Positions 1 through 7,601 of a stretch of 37,148 nt of DNA are shown piece by piece (within the stretch, counting starts at the first letter, position 1; every line of letters begins with the position of its first letter). Position numbers and translations under genes: made by a program. A model generated the notes under the pieces. It ran no database searches. It was not told where the DNA came from and worked only from the letters and a program-made list of their open reading frames with translations. Source of the DNA: Arthrobacter silvisoli. Its GTDB lineage: Bacteria; Actinomycetota; Actinomycetes; Actinomycetales; Micrococcaceae. The stretch is taken from NCBI RefSeq assembly GCF_003369445.1, contig NZ_QRCU01000033.1:1-37148 (forward strand). Direction: 5' to 3'.

Positions 1-149
1 ACACTCAACGCGACAAACCCGAGCACCCGCGGGGCTTGACAGCTATAGAAGGGTCGGCGGAGGGCCGTTGTCTGCGTCTCAGGCGACCACGGCGGAACCC
101 ACCCAAGGCGGCCACCGGAAAGGTGCGTGGAAACGGACGGAAAGGCGAG
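1..149. other. Non-coding flank downstream of the ABC-F gene
   Basis: No gene is supported here. A TTGACA at 36-41 and a TATAGA at 44-49 lie on the plus strand, but they are far too close to act as one promoter. No convincing intrinsic terminator for the minus-strand ABC-F gene is visible. The window edge limits interpretation. Confidence 0.4.
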
Positions 150-1994
150 CTACTCCCCCAGGACCTCCGCGGCCTCGAGCCATTCGAGTTCGAGGCCTTC
201 CTTTTCGGCGAGGAGCTCCTGGAGCTTGGTGTTCAGCTCGCCCAGGGCGTCGAAGTCGCCGGACTCGGACTTGGCCGCCATCTGGGTGTGCAGCTTTTCT
301 TCCTGCTGGGCGATCTTGCCGAGCTGACGGTCGATCCGGTTCAGTTCCTTGCGGGCTTCGCGCTTCTCGGCTTCGGTGGGGCCGTTTGTACCGGCTGCGC
401 CAGGGGCGGCACCTGCTGCGCCGCTGGCCGCCGTCGGGCCCGTCCCGGCAGAGCCGCTGACGGTCCCGGAAGCGAGCGCTGCCTCGCGCAGTTCGAGGTA
501 CTGGTCGACGCCGCCGGGCAGGTCGCGGAGCTTGCCGTCGCCGAGCAGGGCCATCTGGGAGTCCGTGACGCGTTCCAGGAGGTAGCGGTCGTGGCTCACC
601 ACCACGAGGGTGCCCGGCCAGCCGTCGAGGACGTCTTCGACGGCGGCGAGGGTGTCGGTGTCGAGGTCGTTGGTGGGTTCGTCGAGCATCAGGACGTTGG
701 GTTCGCCCACCAGCAGGCGCAGCAGCTGCAGGCGGCGCCGCTCACCGCCGGAGAGGTCGGCCACGGGGGTCCACTGCTTTTCCTTGGTGAAGCCGAGCTG
801 CTCCACGAGCTGGCCGGCGGTGAGTTCCTTGCCGGCCACGTTGAAGGAGCGCTTTTCGCGTTCGATGACCTCGACGACGCGCAGGTCCTTGACCTCGTCG
901 AGTTCTTTCACGTCCTGGCTGAGGACGGCGGTGACAACGGTCTTGCCGCGCTTGACCTTGCCCGCGTCCGGGGTGATGTCCCCGTTGAGCAGGCGGAGCA
1001 GGGTGGATTTGCCGGCGCCGTTGACGCCCACGAGGCCGAGCCGCTGCCCGGGGGCCAGGCGCAGGGTGACATTGTTGAAGAGCTTCTGCCCGGCATACCC
1101 GCCTTGGAAATCGAGCGAGACGTTTTCGAGGTCCAGCACGTCCTTGCCCAGGCGGGCGGTGGCCATCTTGTTCAGGGCAACGGAGTCCCGGGGCTCCGGG
1201 ACGTCGGCGATGATCTCGTTGGCCGCTTCGATGCGGAACTTGGGCTTGGAGGTGCGGGCGGGCGCGCCGCGGCGGAGCCAGGCCAGTTCCTTCTTGACCA
1301 GCTGCTGGCGCTTGTTCTCGACGACGGCGGCCATGCGGTCGCGCTCGGCGCGTGCCAGAACGTAGGCGGCGTACCCGCCGTCGAACGGGTCCACCATGGC
1401 GTCGTGCACTTCCCAGGTGCGGTTGCAGACTTCGTCAAGGAACCAGCGGTCGTGGGTGACCACCAGGAAGGCGCCCTGCTTGGCGCGCCAGCGGGACTTG
1501 AGGTGCCGGGCCAGCCAGGCGACCCCTTCGACGTCGAGGTGGTTGGTCGGTTCGTCCAGCATGATGACATCGTGGTCTTCGATGAGGAGCTTGGCCAAGG
1601 CAACGCGGCGCTTCTGGCCGCCGGACAGGGCGTGGACGTTGGCGTGCCAGTCGACGTCGCCCACCAGGCCGCCCATGATCTCGCGGATCTTCGGGTTGGC
1701 CGCCCACTCGTGATCGGCGCGGTCGCCGACGATGGCGGTGCCGACCGTGAGGTCCCCGTCCAGGACGTCGGACTGGTCCAGGTAGCCGATGTTGACGTCG
1801 CCGCGCTTGGTGACCCGGCCGGAGTCCGGGGTGGAGCGCATGGCGAGCAGCCGCATCAGCGTGGACTTACCATCGCCGTTCCGGCCCACCATGCCGATCC
1901 GGTCGCCGTCCTCGAGGCCGAGGGTGACGCCGTCGAGGATGGTGCGCGTTGCAAAGGAAACGGTGAGGTTCTCACCGCCGAGCAGGTGGGCCAC
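150..1994 (-). CDS. ABC-F family ATP-binding protein
   Basis: This is a soluble, duplicated ABC ATPase of the ABC-F class (EttA/Uup/antibiotic-resistance type), which acts at the ribosome or in translation rather than in transport. The 614 residues hold two nucleotide-binding domains: Walker A GRNGDGKS at about 37-44 with signature SGGQKRR at 124-130, and Walker A GVNGAGKS at 323-330 with signature SGGER at 415-419. Both have Walker B LDEPT. A charged linker lies near residues 215-260, and a Lys/Glu-rich C-terminal coiled coil covers about 550-610. There are no membrane segments. The start is GTG, with a weak AAGAAAG upstream. It lies 26 bp after ispE on the same strand and probably ends the rsmA-ispE transcript. 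The subfamily and the bound ribosomal state cannot be told from sequence alone. Confidence 0.95.
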   Translation of the reverse strand: MAHLLGGENLTVSFATRTILDGVTLGLEDGDRIGMVGRNGDGKSTLMRLLAMRSTPDSGRVTKRGDVNIGYLDQSDVLDGDLTVGTAIVGDRADHEWAANPKIREIMGGLVGDVDWHANVHALSGGQKRRVALAKLLIEDHDVIMLDEPTNHLDVEGVAWLARHLKSRWRAKQGAFLVVTHDRWFLDEVCNRTWEVHDAMVDPFDGGYAAYVLARAERDRMAAVVENKRQQLVKKELAWLRRGAPARTSKPKFRIEAANEIIADVPEPRDSVALNKMATARLGKDVLDLENVSLDFQGGYAGQKLFNNVTLRLAPGQRLGLVGVNGAGKSTLLRLLNGDITPDAGKVKRGKTVVTAVLSQDVKELDEVKDLRVVEVIEREKRSFNVAGKELTAGQLVEQLGFTKEKQWTPVADLSGGERRRLQLLRLLVGEPNVLMLDEPTNDLDTDTLAAVEDVLDGWPGTLVVVSHDRYLLERVTDSQMALLGDGKLRDLPGGVDQYLELREAALASGTVSGSAGTGPTAASGAAGAAPGAAGTNGPTEAEKREARKELNRIDRQLGKIAQQEEKLHTQMAAKSESGDFDALGELNTKLQELLAEKEGLELEWLEAAEVLGE

Positions 1995-2020
1995 TGGGTA
2001 CTACTTTCTTGGGGAATGAA

Positions 2021-2995
2021 TTAGTGCAGGGTATCGGAGATGATCCGCGCCCCGGGAACCGGTCCGTGGACGGACAGCGCCGTGTGTCCGAGGTGTCCGA
2101 GTTCTTCCGCGAGTTCGCGGGCGGCGGCCGGGCTGTGCGCCAGCAGCGCCACGGTGGGCCCGGAGCCGGAAACGAAGCCGGCCAGGGCACCCTTGGATTC
2201 GCCGAGCCCGATGGTGTCCCGCAGCTGCGGGGCGAGTTCGATCGACGCGCGCTGGAGGTCGTTGACCAGCACCCGGCTCAGCGCTTCGGGATCGCCGCCG
2301 CGCAGGGCCTGCAGGATCTGGGCATCCACTTCGCTCGGTTCGGCGGCGGCCACGCCTTCGGCGTCACGGAGCCGGTCCAGCGTGTGGAAGACCTCCGGGG
2401 TGGAGAGGCCGTAGTCGGCGCAGACCAGCACCCAGTCCATCTGTGCCTTTGCCAGCGCGGGTGAGAGCTTGTCTCCCACACCCAGCCCGACGGCTGTGCC
2501 GCCCAGCAGCGAAAACGGAACGTCGGCGCCGAGTTCGGCTGCCAGGTGGGCAAGTTCTTCGCGGGACAGGCCGCTGTCCCAGAGCGCGTCGCACGCCAGC
2601 AGGGTTGCCGCGGCGTCGGCTGAGCCGCCGCCCATGCCGCCGGCCACGGGAACCCGCTTGGTGATTTCCAGGTGCACACCGGTGGCCTTCTCGGAGACCT
2701 CGGCCATGATCGCGGCCGCCTTGTACGCAAGGTTCCGTTCGTCCAGCGGGATGTCGACGCCGTCGAGGTCCAGGGTGCTGTCCGGGCTGATGCTGACCGT
2801 GATCCCGGGTGTCGCGGTGCTGGTGGCGGCCACTTCCTCGTAGAGGGACACCGCCAGATAGACGCTCGCCACCGAGTGGTAGCCGTCCGGGCGAAGCGGG
2901 CCGACTTTGAGGGAGACATTGACCTTGCCCGGGGCACGGACCTTCACGGTACGCGGCGCGAAGCGGGCCTGGTTTCCGGCGACCGCGCGGCTCAT
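2021..2995 (-). CDS. ispE: 4-diphosphocytidyl-2-C-methyl-D-erythritol kinase
   Basis: IspE phosphorylates the 2-hydroxyl of CDP-methylerythritol with ATP in the non-mevalonate (MEP) isoprenoid pathway, in the cytoplasm. The 324-residue protein is a GHMP kinase. The N-terminal [12 protein letters not shown] at about 21-32 carries the substrate-side lysine, the glycine-rich ATP loop [16 protein letters not shown] lies at 116-131, and the C-terminal [10 protein letters not shown] motif is present. Length is typical, with about 15 extra N-terminal residues. The ATG overlaps the rsmA stop as ATGA at 2992-2995, which implies translational coupling. The rsmA-ispE order is the same in Mycobacterium. 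Confidence 0.96.
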   Translation of the reverse strand: MSRAVAGNQARFAPRTVKVRAPGKVNVSLKVGPLRPDGYHSVASVYLAVSLYEEVAATSTATPGITVSISPDSTLDLDGVDIPLDERNLAYKAAAIMAEVSEKATGVHLEITKRVPVAGGMGGGSADAAATLLACDALWDSGLSREELAHLAAELGADVPFSLLGGTAVGLGVGDKLSPALAKAQMDWVLVCADYGLSTPEVFHTLDRLRDAEGVAAAEPSEVDAQILQALRGGDPEALSRVLVNDLQRASIELAPQLRDTIGLGESKGALAGFVSGSGPTVALLAHSPAAARELAEELGHLGHTALSVHGPVPGARIISDTLH

Positions 2996-3873
2996 GCGGC
3001 CTGCGGGTGGCGCGCCTCGGCGATCCGGATGTAGGCACCGATGTCCAGCACCTCTCCGCGGGCGGTCGGATCCACGCCTGCGGCCACGAGGCAGCGTTCG
3101 GCTTCGGCGGCGCCGCCCGCCCAGCCGGCCAGGGCGGCGCGGAGGGTCTTGCGGCGCTGGGCGAAGGCGGCGTCGATGACGGCGAACACCTGCTCACGGG
3201 TGGCGTGTGTGTCGTGGGCTTCCTGGCGGGTGAAGGCCACGAGTCCGGAGTGGATCTTGGGCGCCGGCCAGAAGACGTTCATGCCGATCACGCCTGCCTT
3301 GCGCATGTGCCCGTACCAGGCAGCCTTGACCGACGGGACGCCGTAGATCTTCGACCCCGGGGTCGCGGCGAGCCGGTCCGCCACCTCGTCCTGCACCATG
3401 ACAAGGCCGTGGCGCAGGCTCGGGAAATGCTCCAGCAGGTGCAGCACCACGGGCACGGCAACGTTGTAGGGCAGGTTGGCCACGAGGGCGGTGGGCTGGA
3501 CGGGAAGTTCGGTGACCTTCATGGCGTCCGAGAGCACCAGGTGGAAGGCGTCCGCGGCTTCGGGGCGCCAGGCGCGCACAGTCTCTGGCAGCTTGGCCGC
3601 CAGGACCGGGTCGATTTCGACCGCAACGACTTCCTTGGCGGCATCGAGCAGGCCAAGGGTCAGCGAGCCGAGGCCGGGGCCGACCTCCAGGACAGTTTCT
3701 TCCGGGTCCACGCCGGCTGCGGAGACGATACGGCGGATCGTGTTCCCGTCGATGACGAAGTTCTGGCCCAGCGTCTTGGTGGGGCGGACACCGATTTCCT
3801 CGGCGAGCCGTCGGATGTCGGCGGCTCCCAGGAGGGGCGCGACGGCGGCAGGTTCGGGATTCGCTTCAGTCAC
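2992..3873 (-). CDS. rsmA: 16S rRNA dimethyladenosine transferase RsmA (KsgA)
   Basis: RsmA dimethylates the two adjacent adenines in helix 45 of 16S rRNA using S-adenosylmethionine, a late step in 30S maturation. The 293-residue protein has the family opening [10 protein letters not shown] at 31-40, the SAM-binding motif [13 protein letters not shown] at 61-72, the acidic EID at about 86-88 and the catalytic NLPYN at 133-137. The C-terminal helical domain is present. The start is GTG. A TACGAT -10 element ends 6 bases before it, so the message is probably leaderless and starts independently of rpf. It overlaps ispE by 4 bp. Confidence 0.96.
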   Translation of the reverse strand: MTEANPEPAAVAPLLGAADIRRLAEEIGVRPTKTLGQNFVIDGNTIRRIVSAAGVDPEETVLEVGPGLGSLTLGLLDAAKEVVAVEIDPVLAAKLPETVRAWRPEAADAFHLVLSDAMKVTELPVQPTALVANLPYNVAVPVVLHLLEHFPSLRHGLVMVQDEVADRLAATPGSKIYGVPSVKAAWYGHMRKAGVIGMNVFWPAPKIHSGLVAFTRQEAHDTHATREQVFAVIDAAFAQRRKTLRAALAGWAGGAAEAERCLVAAGVDPTARGEVLDIGAYIRIAEARHPQAA

Positions 3874-3879
3874 CTAGGT

Positions 3880-3885
3880 ATCGTA
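3880..3885 (-). promoter_or_regulatory. -10 element for leaderless rsmA
   Basis: TACGAT on the minus strand ends 6 bases before the rsmA GTG. This spacing puts the transcription start at or next to the start codon, as in leaderless actinobacterial mRNAs. No good -35 element is seen. Confidence 0.5.
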
Positions 3886-3979
3886 TCGCCTGCCCGCTGT
3901 CCGCCCTTCCACGGGCGCCCGCAGGCCGAAGGCCGGCATGCCGAAAGGCCCGGGTACCGGCAAGGCCCGGGCACGGGAA

Positions 3980-4009
3980 AGGCCGGGCCCGGAAATCCGG
4001 ACCCGGCCT
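3980..4009 (-). terminator. Hairpin terminator downstream of rpf
   Basis: The 14-bp arms at 3980-3993 and 3996-4009 pair perfectly on the minus-strand RNA if one G-U wobble is counted. The same pair is a C-A mismatch on the plus strand, which supports the minus-strand reading. It lies 22 bp past the rpf stop. Only a short U tract follows. Confidence 0.65.
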
Positions 4010-4031
4010 GCCTCGCCGCGTGGTGTCGCCG

Positions 4032-5189
4032 TCAGGCTGCCCAGCCGCAGCCCCACGGGGAGAGGCCGCGCTGCGCGTAGACACGGTTGGCGATGTCGAT
4101 CTGCTGGGCCTTGCTGGCCAGGCTGGCGTTCGGGGCGTAGGCGCCGCCACCGGAACCGAGCCAGGTCTGGATGTCGAACTGCAGGCCGCCGTAGTAGCCG
4201 TTGCCGGTGTTGATGGCCCAGTTACCGCCGGATTCACACTGGGCGATCCGGTCCCACATCGCTTCGTTGGGGGCGCCGGTGGGTCCGCTGGAGGTTGCGG
4301 GCGCGGGGCGTTCCTTGGTGCCGACGGTGACCTTCTCGGCCACAGGTTTGACGGTCACCGCGGAGGTCAGCAGGCTGCGGGAGGCTTCGCGGCCGTCAAC
4401 CAGCACCAGCTTGAAGGTCTTCTTGAGCTGGCCGAGGACGCCTTCCTGGGTGACCTTCTCCTCGTCGGTGTACATCGCGGAGCTCTTGGTCCTGATGGTC
4501 TCGAAGGGGACATTCTCCGTGACGGTGGTCGTCTTGGAGAGGTCGACGCGGGAGACCTTGATCACCATGTTCTTGATGACCGGGGCCTGCTTGGGCTGCG
4601 AGACGCGGTCGTTCGCGCCCAGCACGACGCCGGCGTCCTTCAGGACGGTGGCGACGTCGGCCGCCGTCGTCGTCTTGACGGAGCTCTTGCCGTCGGCGAT
4701 CAGCGTGACCTTCTTGGGCGTGGAGATCGAAAGGACCGAGCCGGAGACGGCCAGCTGCATGTCCTTGTCGGCGGAGATGGCCGAGCTGCTGGCCACGCCG
4801 AGTTCGGTGATAAGGCCTTCGACGTCCGGGGAGTTGGTGTTGACGGTCCGCTGGGTTCCGTCGAGGGTGACCGAGACCGACTTGGCCAGGTTCACGTTGA
4901 TGATGGAGCCGTTCTGCACCGAAGCATCCAGCGCCGGGCTGACCCGGTCCGCCGGCTTGAGCTCGACCTTCGCGGCTTTGACCACCTGGTCAACCGTGCC
5001 GCCGAAGGTCTGGATGGAGCTCACCTTACCGTCGACGTTGAGGGTGACCGTCTTGTTGTTGCCCGTGAAGGCGACAACCCCGAGCACCAGTGCCGAAAGC
5101 ACCAGCAGCTGCGCACCGACTTTGACGAAGCTGAACTTGCCATCCGTGGTGAAGAACTTGACCATTTTTGCCCGTAACTGTTGGACCAT
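4032..5189 (-). CDS. Resuscitation-promoting factor, RpfB type
   Basis: This is a secreted or membrane-anchored muralytic enzyme that cleaves peptidoglycan and stimulates regrowth of resting cells. Domains in order over 385 residues: a basic N-terminus with a membrane segment at about 25-42; three DUF348 repeats at about 45-205 (each starting near a VTL-x-DGK type strand); a G5 domain at about 215-290; and the lysozyme-like RPF domain at about 308-385. That domain has [13 protein letters not shown] at 312-324 with the catalytic Glu319, and Cys318/Cys381 as the conserved disulfide pair. No lipobox is seen. Two starts are possible: the ATG at 5189, or Met9 at 5165; neither has a clear Shine-Dalgarno sequence. 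The gene lies between tatD and rsmA exactly as in Mycobacterium tuberculosis. It has a long structured leader and a promoter with two dyads. Confidence 0.95.
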   Translation of the reverse strand: MVQQLRAKMVKFFTTDGKFSFVKVGAQLLVLSALVLGVVAFTGNNKTVTLNVDGKVSSIQTFGGTVDQVVKAAKVELKPADRVSPALDASVQNGSIINVNLAKSVSVTLDGTQRTVNTNSPDVEGLITELGVASSSAISADKDMQLAVSGSVLSISTPKKVTLIADGKSSVKTTTAADVATVLKDAGVVLGANDRVSQPKQAPVIKNMVIKVSRVDLSKTTTVTENVPFETIRTKSSAMYTDEEKVTQEGVLGQLKKTFKLVLVDGREASRSLLTSAVTVKPVAEKVTVGTKERPAPATSSGPTGAPNEAMWDRIAQCESGGNWAINTGNGYYGGLQFDIQTWLGSGGGAYAPNASLASKAQQIDIANRVYAQRGLSPWGCGWAA

Positions 5190-5221
5190 CCGGGCACGGG
5201 GAAAAGCGCATCGGCCCGCCT

Positions 5222-5283
5222 GCCGCAGCCTTGTCCCGAGCGCGCGGGCGCAAGGGATTACTGCGGCGGAGCACGTGCGCCGC
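5222..5283 (-). promoter_or_regulatory. Structured 5' leader of rpf with alternative helices
   Basis: On the minus-strand RNA, helix A pairs 5261-5267 with 5222-5228 (7 bp), then 5251-5255 with 5229-5233 (5 bp, CCUUG/CAAGG), then 5245-5248 with 5235-5238 (4 bp). Helix B pairs 5278-5283 with 5263-5268 (GCGGCG/CGCCGC). Helices A and B share 5263-5267, so they exclude each other. I looked for the c-di-AMP (ydaO) riboswitch known before some actinobacterial rpf genes and did not see its conserved motifs. The ligand or trigger, if any, is unknown. Confidence 0.45.
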
Positions 5284-5359
5284 CACTACCGATCTACGTG
5301 AAACTTTCCAGTGCGAACGGAGTTTTCGTATCCGCTGGCCTTCCCCGACCCCGGCTACT

Positions 5360-5376
5360 GGTTACCCACTGTAACC
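5360..5376. promoter_or_regulatory. Dyad GGTTAC-N5-GTAACC at the rpf start site
   Basis: A perfect 6+5+6 inverted repeat lies 5 bp downstream of the TATAAC -10 element, so it would cover the transcription start, a typical repressor position. The pattern fits the TNAC-N5-GTNA consensus known for Streptomyces BldD. Whether this organism has such a regulator is not shown here. Confidence 0.5.
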
Positions 5377-5381
5377 GAAGC

Positions 5382-5387
5382 GTTATA
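5382..5387 (-). promoter_or_regulatory. -10 element of the rpf promoter
   Basis: TATAAC (5 of 6 to TATAAT) lies on the minus strand, with a predicted start near 5375 and a leader of about 186-210 nt. The -35 position falls in the 17-bp palindrome at 5405-5421 and does not match TTGACA, which suggests activator dependence. Confidence 0.5.
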
Positions 5388-5404
5388 AATCGACCAAGAA
5401 ATCG

Positions 5405-5421
5405 TGCATACCCGGTATGCA
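5405..5421. promoter_or_regulatory. Palindrome over the rpf -35 region
   Basis: TGCATACCCGGTATGCA is a perfect 8+1+8 dyad between the tatD stop and the rpf -10. With a 17-bp spacer the -35 hexamer would be its left half. This is a candidate activator or repressor site; I do not recognise the cognate factor. Confidence 0.5.
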
Positions 5422-5444
5422 CCAAGTCATCCGCGGGAGGGGCC

Positions 5445-6371
5445 TCAGTCCCACGATCCGTAGGCTGCGAGCGTGTTCCCGGCCAGTTGTGCGCACAGCC
5501 CGGCGAGGTCTTTTTCCGCAACCTCGGCCATGGACCGCACGGTGTACGGGACCATGTAGCTGGCATTCGGGCGGCCGCGGTACGGGTGCGGGGTGAGGAA
5601 CGGAGAATCGGTTTCCACCAGCATCAGTTCCGGCCGGGCGATCAACAGGGCTTCGCGAAGGTTGTCGGCATTCTTGAAGGTGAACGTGCCGGCGAAGGAC
5701 ATGTACCAGCCGTTCTCGTTGCAGATCCGAGCCAGTTCCGCTCCCCCGGAGAAGCAGTGGAACACCACCTTCTCCGGGGCGCCCTCCTCGCGCAGCACCT
5801 GGACGACGTCGTCGTGCGCGTCCCGGTCATGGATCTGCAGCGTCAACCCGAGCCGCTTGGCAATGTCGATGTGGCGCCGGAAGGAGTAGCGCTGGTGCGC
5901 CAGCCCTTCTCCGTGGGTGCGGTAGAAGTCCAGCCCGGTCTCGCCGATTGCGCGCACACGCGGATGCCCGGCCAGTTCCTCGATCTCCGCGAGCGCCTCC
6001 TCCAGCTCGCCGCGGCCGGCGTAGGCAGGGGCGTCATTGGGGTGGATGGCCACCGCGCCCAGCAGCCGCCGGTCCGCTTCGATGGCCTGCACGGTGAAAC
6101 GGGAAGACTCGAGGTCGCACCCCACCTGTACCGCTCCTTGGACGCCGACGGCGGCCGCCGCGTCGAGCGCGTCCGTCACCGGGACCTCCAGCAGGCCGTG
6201 CCGGAAGTCGAGGTGGGTGTGGTTGTCCATCACCGGTACGGGCAGCGGCTCCGGAGCCGGCGGGTATTCCTTGCGGGACCGCTTGCCTGCGTCTTTTCCG
6301 GGGGCTTCTTCGGCGCTGCCGGCGTCCTCTTCCGGGGCACGGTAGGAACGCGGGGGAAGGGAATTGCACAT
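5445..6371 (-). CDS. tatD: TatD family metal-dependent hydrolase
   Basis: This is a TIM-barrel amidohydrolase of the TatD/YcfH DNase family, with metal-dependent exonuclease or deoxyribonuclease activity in the cytoplasm. The 308-residue protein has about 45 extra N-terminal residues rich in Pro, Glu and Lys. The family core then starts with the HxH metal motif DNHTHLDF at about 49-56, followed by AIGETGLDFYR, QIHDRDAHDD, VFHCFSGG and the closing ETDSPFLTPHPYRG. All metal ligands are present. TAGGGT ends 6 bases before the ATG, so a leaderless start is likely and supports the long N-terminus; internal Met48 is an alternative. It precedes rpf on the same strand. Confidence 0.95.
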   Translation of the reverse strand: MCNSLPPRSYRAPEEDAGSAEEAPGKDAGKRSRKEYPPAPEPLPVPVMDNHTHLDFRHGLLEVPVTDALDAAAAVGVQGAVQVGCDLESSRFTVQAIEADRRLLGAVAIHPNDAPAYAGRGELEEALAEIEELAGHPRVRAIGETGLDFYRTHGEGLAHQRYSFRRHIDIAKRLGLTLQIHDRDAHDDVVQVLREEGAPEKVVFHCFSGGAELARICNENGWYMSFAGTFTFKNADNLREALLIARPELMLVETDSPFLTPHPYRGRPNASYMVPYTVRSMAEVAEKDLAGLCAQLAGNTLAAYGSWD

Positions 6372-6377
6372 GCGTCC

Positions 6378-6383
6378 ACCCTA
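6378..6383 (-). promoter_or_regulatory. -10 element for leaderless tatD
   Basis: TAGGGT on the minus strand lies 6 bases upstream of the tatD ATG. The spacing is that of a leaderless transcript. The rest of the 150-bp gap 6372-6521 to moxR shows no clear promoter; a TAGTCT near 6448 is only a weak candidate for the plus strand. Confidence 0.45.
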
Positions 6384-6521
6384 ACGGCCCGGGGCCTGAC
6401 GTTGGCCGCAGCACTGGCCCTGTCTGCGGCAGGCTACCTCTGGGTAGTCTTGGTATCAGGGGGTGGAGCATCCCGTCGGGCCGCGGGCCTGCGGGGTTCC
6501 GTCATGGTTGAAGGGTAGTCC

Positions 6522-7592
6522 ATGGATTCACAGCATCAGAGCACGGTCCGGCACCAGGGAATCGCCCCTATGGAGGATGCTCCCGCCCAAGCGGGATCGT
6601 CCAACGGCCACCGTCACACCGCCATGCCTGCCGCGGAATTCCACGCCGCCAGCGAGAAAATCCTGGCCGCCGTCAGCCAAGTGATCGACGGCAAGGCAGA
6701 AGCCGCAAAGCTCGCCCTCACCGTCCTCCTCGCCCAGGGACACCTGCTGGTGGAGGACGTTCCCGGCGTCGGGAAGACCATGCTCGCCAAGACCCTCGCC
6801 CGGAGCATCGACTGCGGCGTCAGCAGGATCCAGTTCACCCCTGACCTGCTGCCCTCCGACGTGACGGGAGTGTCCATCTACAACCAGTCCTCCCGACAGT
6901 TCGAATTCCGCAAGGGCGCGGTCTTCGCCAATATCGTCATCGGCGACGAGATCAACCGCGCCTCGGCGAAGACCCAGTCCGCGCTCCTCGAATGCATGGA
7001 GGAGCACCAGGTCACGGTGGACGGCCAGTCCTACAAGCTGGCCGAGCCGTTCATGGTGGTCGCCACGCAGAACCCGATCGAGATGGAAGGGACCTACCCC
7101 CTTCCCGAAGCGCAGCGGGACCGCTTCATGGCCCGGATTTCCATGGGGTACCCGGACCAGGCCTCGGAAATCGAGATGCTCGAAACCCACCAGGCCGTCT
7201 CTCCGCTGGCGAAGGTCACCCCGGTGGTGACTGCCGCCGACGTCGCCGCAATGATCACCGCGGTGCAGCAGGTCTATGTTTCCCAGGCTGTCAAGGAGTA
7301 CACGGTGGCGATCGGGCACGCCACCCGCGACAGCGCCCGGCTGCGGCTCGGCGCCAGCCCGCGCTCCCTGCTCCAGCTGCTGCGTGCCGCCAAGGCCACC
7401 GCAGCCCTGGACGGCCGGGACTTCGTGCTCCCGGACGACGTCGTCGCGGTCGCCGAGCCGGTGCTCGCACACCGCATCATCCTTGAACGGAAGGCCGCCG
7501 GCGCCGGCGACACACCGCAGAGCGTCATCCGCGCCATCCTGGCGTCGCTGCCGGTCAGCAAGGACGCGGCGGCCGACACCCGCCGCGCATAG
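6522..7592 (+). CDS. MoxR family AAA+ ATPase
   Basis: This is a MoxR-class AAA+ ATPase, a family thought to act as a chaperone in assembly or activation of partner proteins, typically encoded with DUF58 proteins. The 356 residues show Walker A PGVGKT at 81-86, Walker B NIVIGDE at 137-143, sensor 1 in ATQNPIE around Asn184, and the arginine-bearing QRDRF at about 198-202. A C-terminal lid domain follows. The first 35 residues are a non-conserved polar extension. AAGGG stands about 7 bases before the ATG. It is first in a three-gene operon: DUF58 starts 9 bp later and the transglutaminase gene overlaps DUF58. Its natural partner is unknown. Confidence 0.95.
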   Translation: MDSQHQSTVRHQGIAPMEDAPAQAGSSNGHRHTAMPAAEFHAASEKILAAVSQVIDGKAEAAKLALTVLLAQGHLLVEDVPGVGKTMLAKTLARSIDCGVSRIQFTPDLLPSDVTGVSIYNQSSRQFEFRKGAVFANIVIGDEINRASAKTQSALLECMEEHQVTVDGQSYKLAEPFMVVATQNPIEMEGTYPLPEAQRDRFMARISMGYPDQASEIEMLETHQAVSPLAKVTPVVTAADVAAMITAVQQVYVSQAVKEYTVAIGHATRDSARLRLGASPRSLLQLLRAAKATAALDGRDFVLPDDVVAVAEPVLAHRIILERKAAGAGDTPQSVIRAILASLPVSKDAAADTRRA

Positions 7593-7601
7593 GAGCCCGC
7601 C

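Noticed and set aside
36..49. Promoter TTGACA...TATAGA at the window start
   Set aside because: The two hexamers are only 2 bp apart and no downstream plus-strand gene is present.
36..2024. 662-codon open frame on the plus strand
   Set aside because: Antisense to the ABC-F gene, with low-complexity Gly/Val/Glu sequence. It is a codon-bias shadow.
5190..5444. ydaO-type c-di-AMP riboswitch before rpf
   Set aside because: The conserved GGGGAACC/GGGGUGAA-like cores and the CCGAACCCGUCAGCUAACC-like end are not present.
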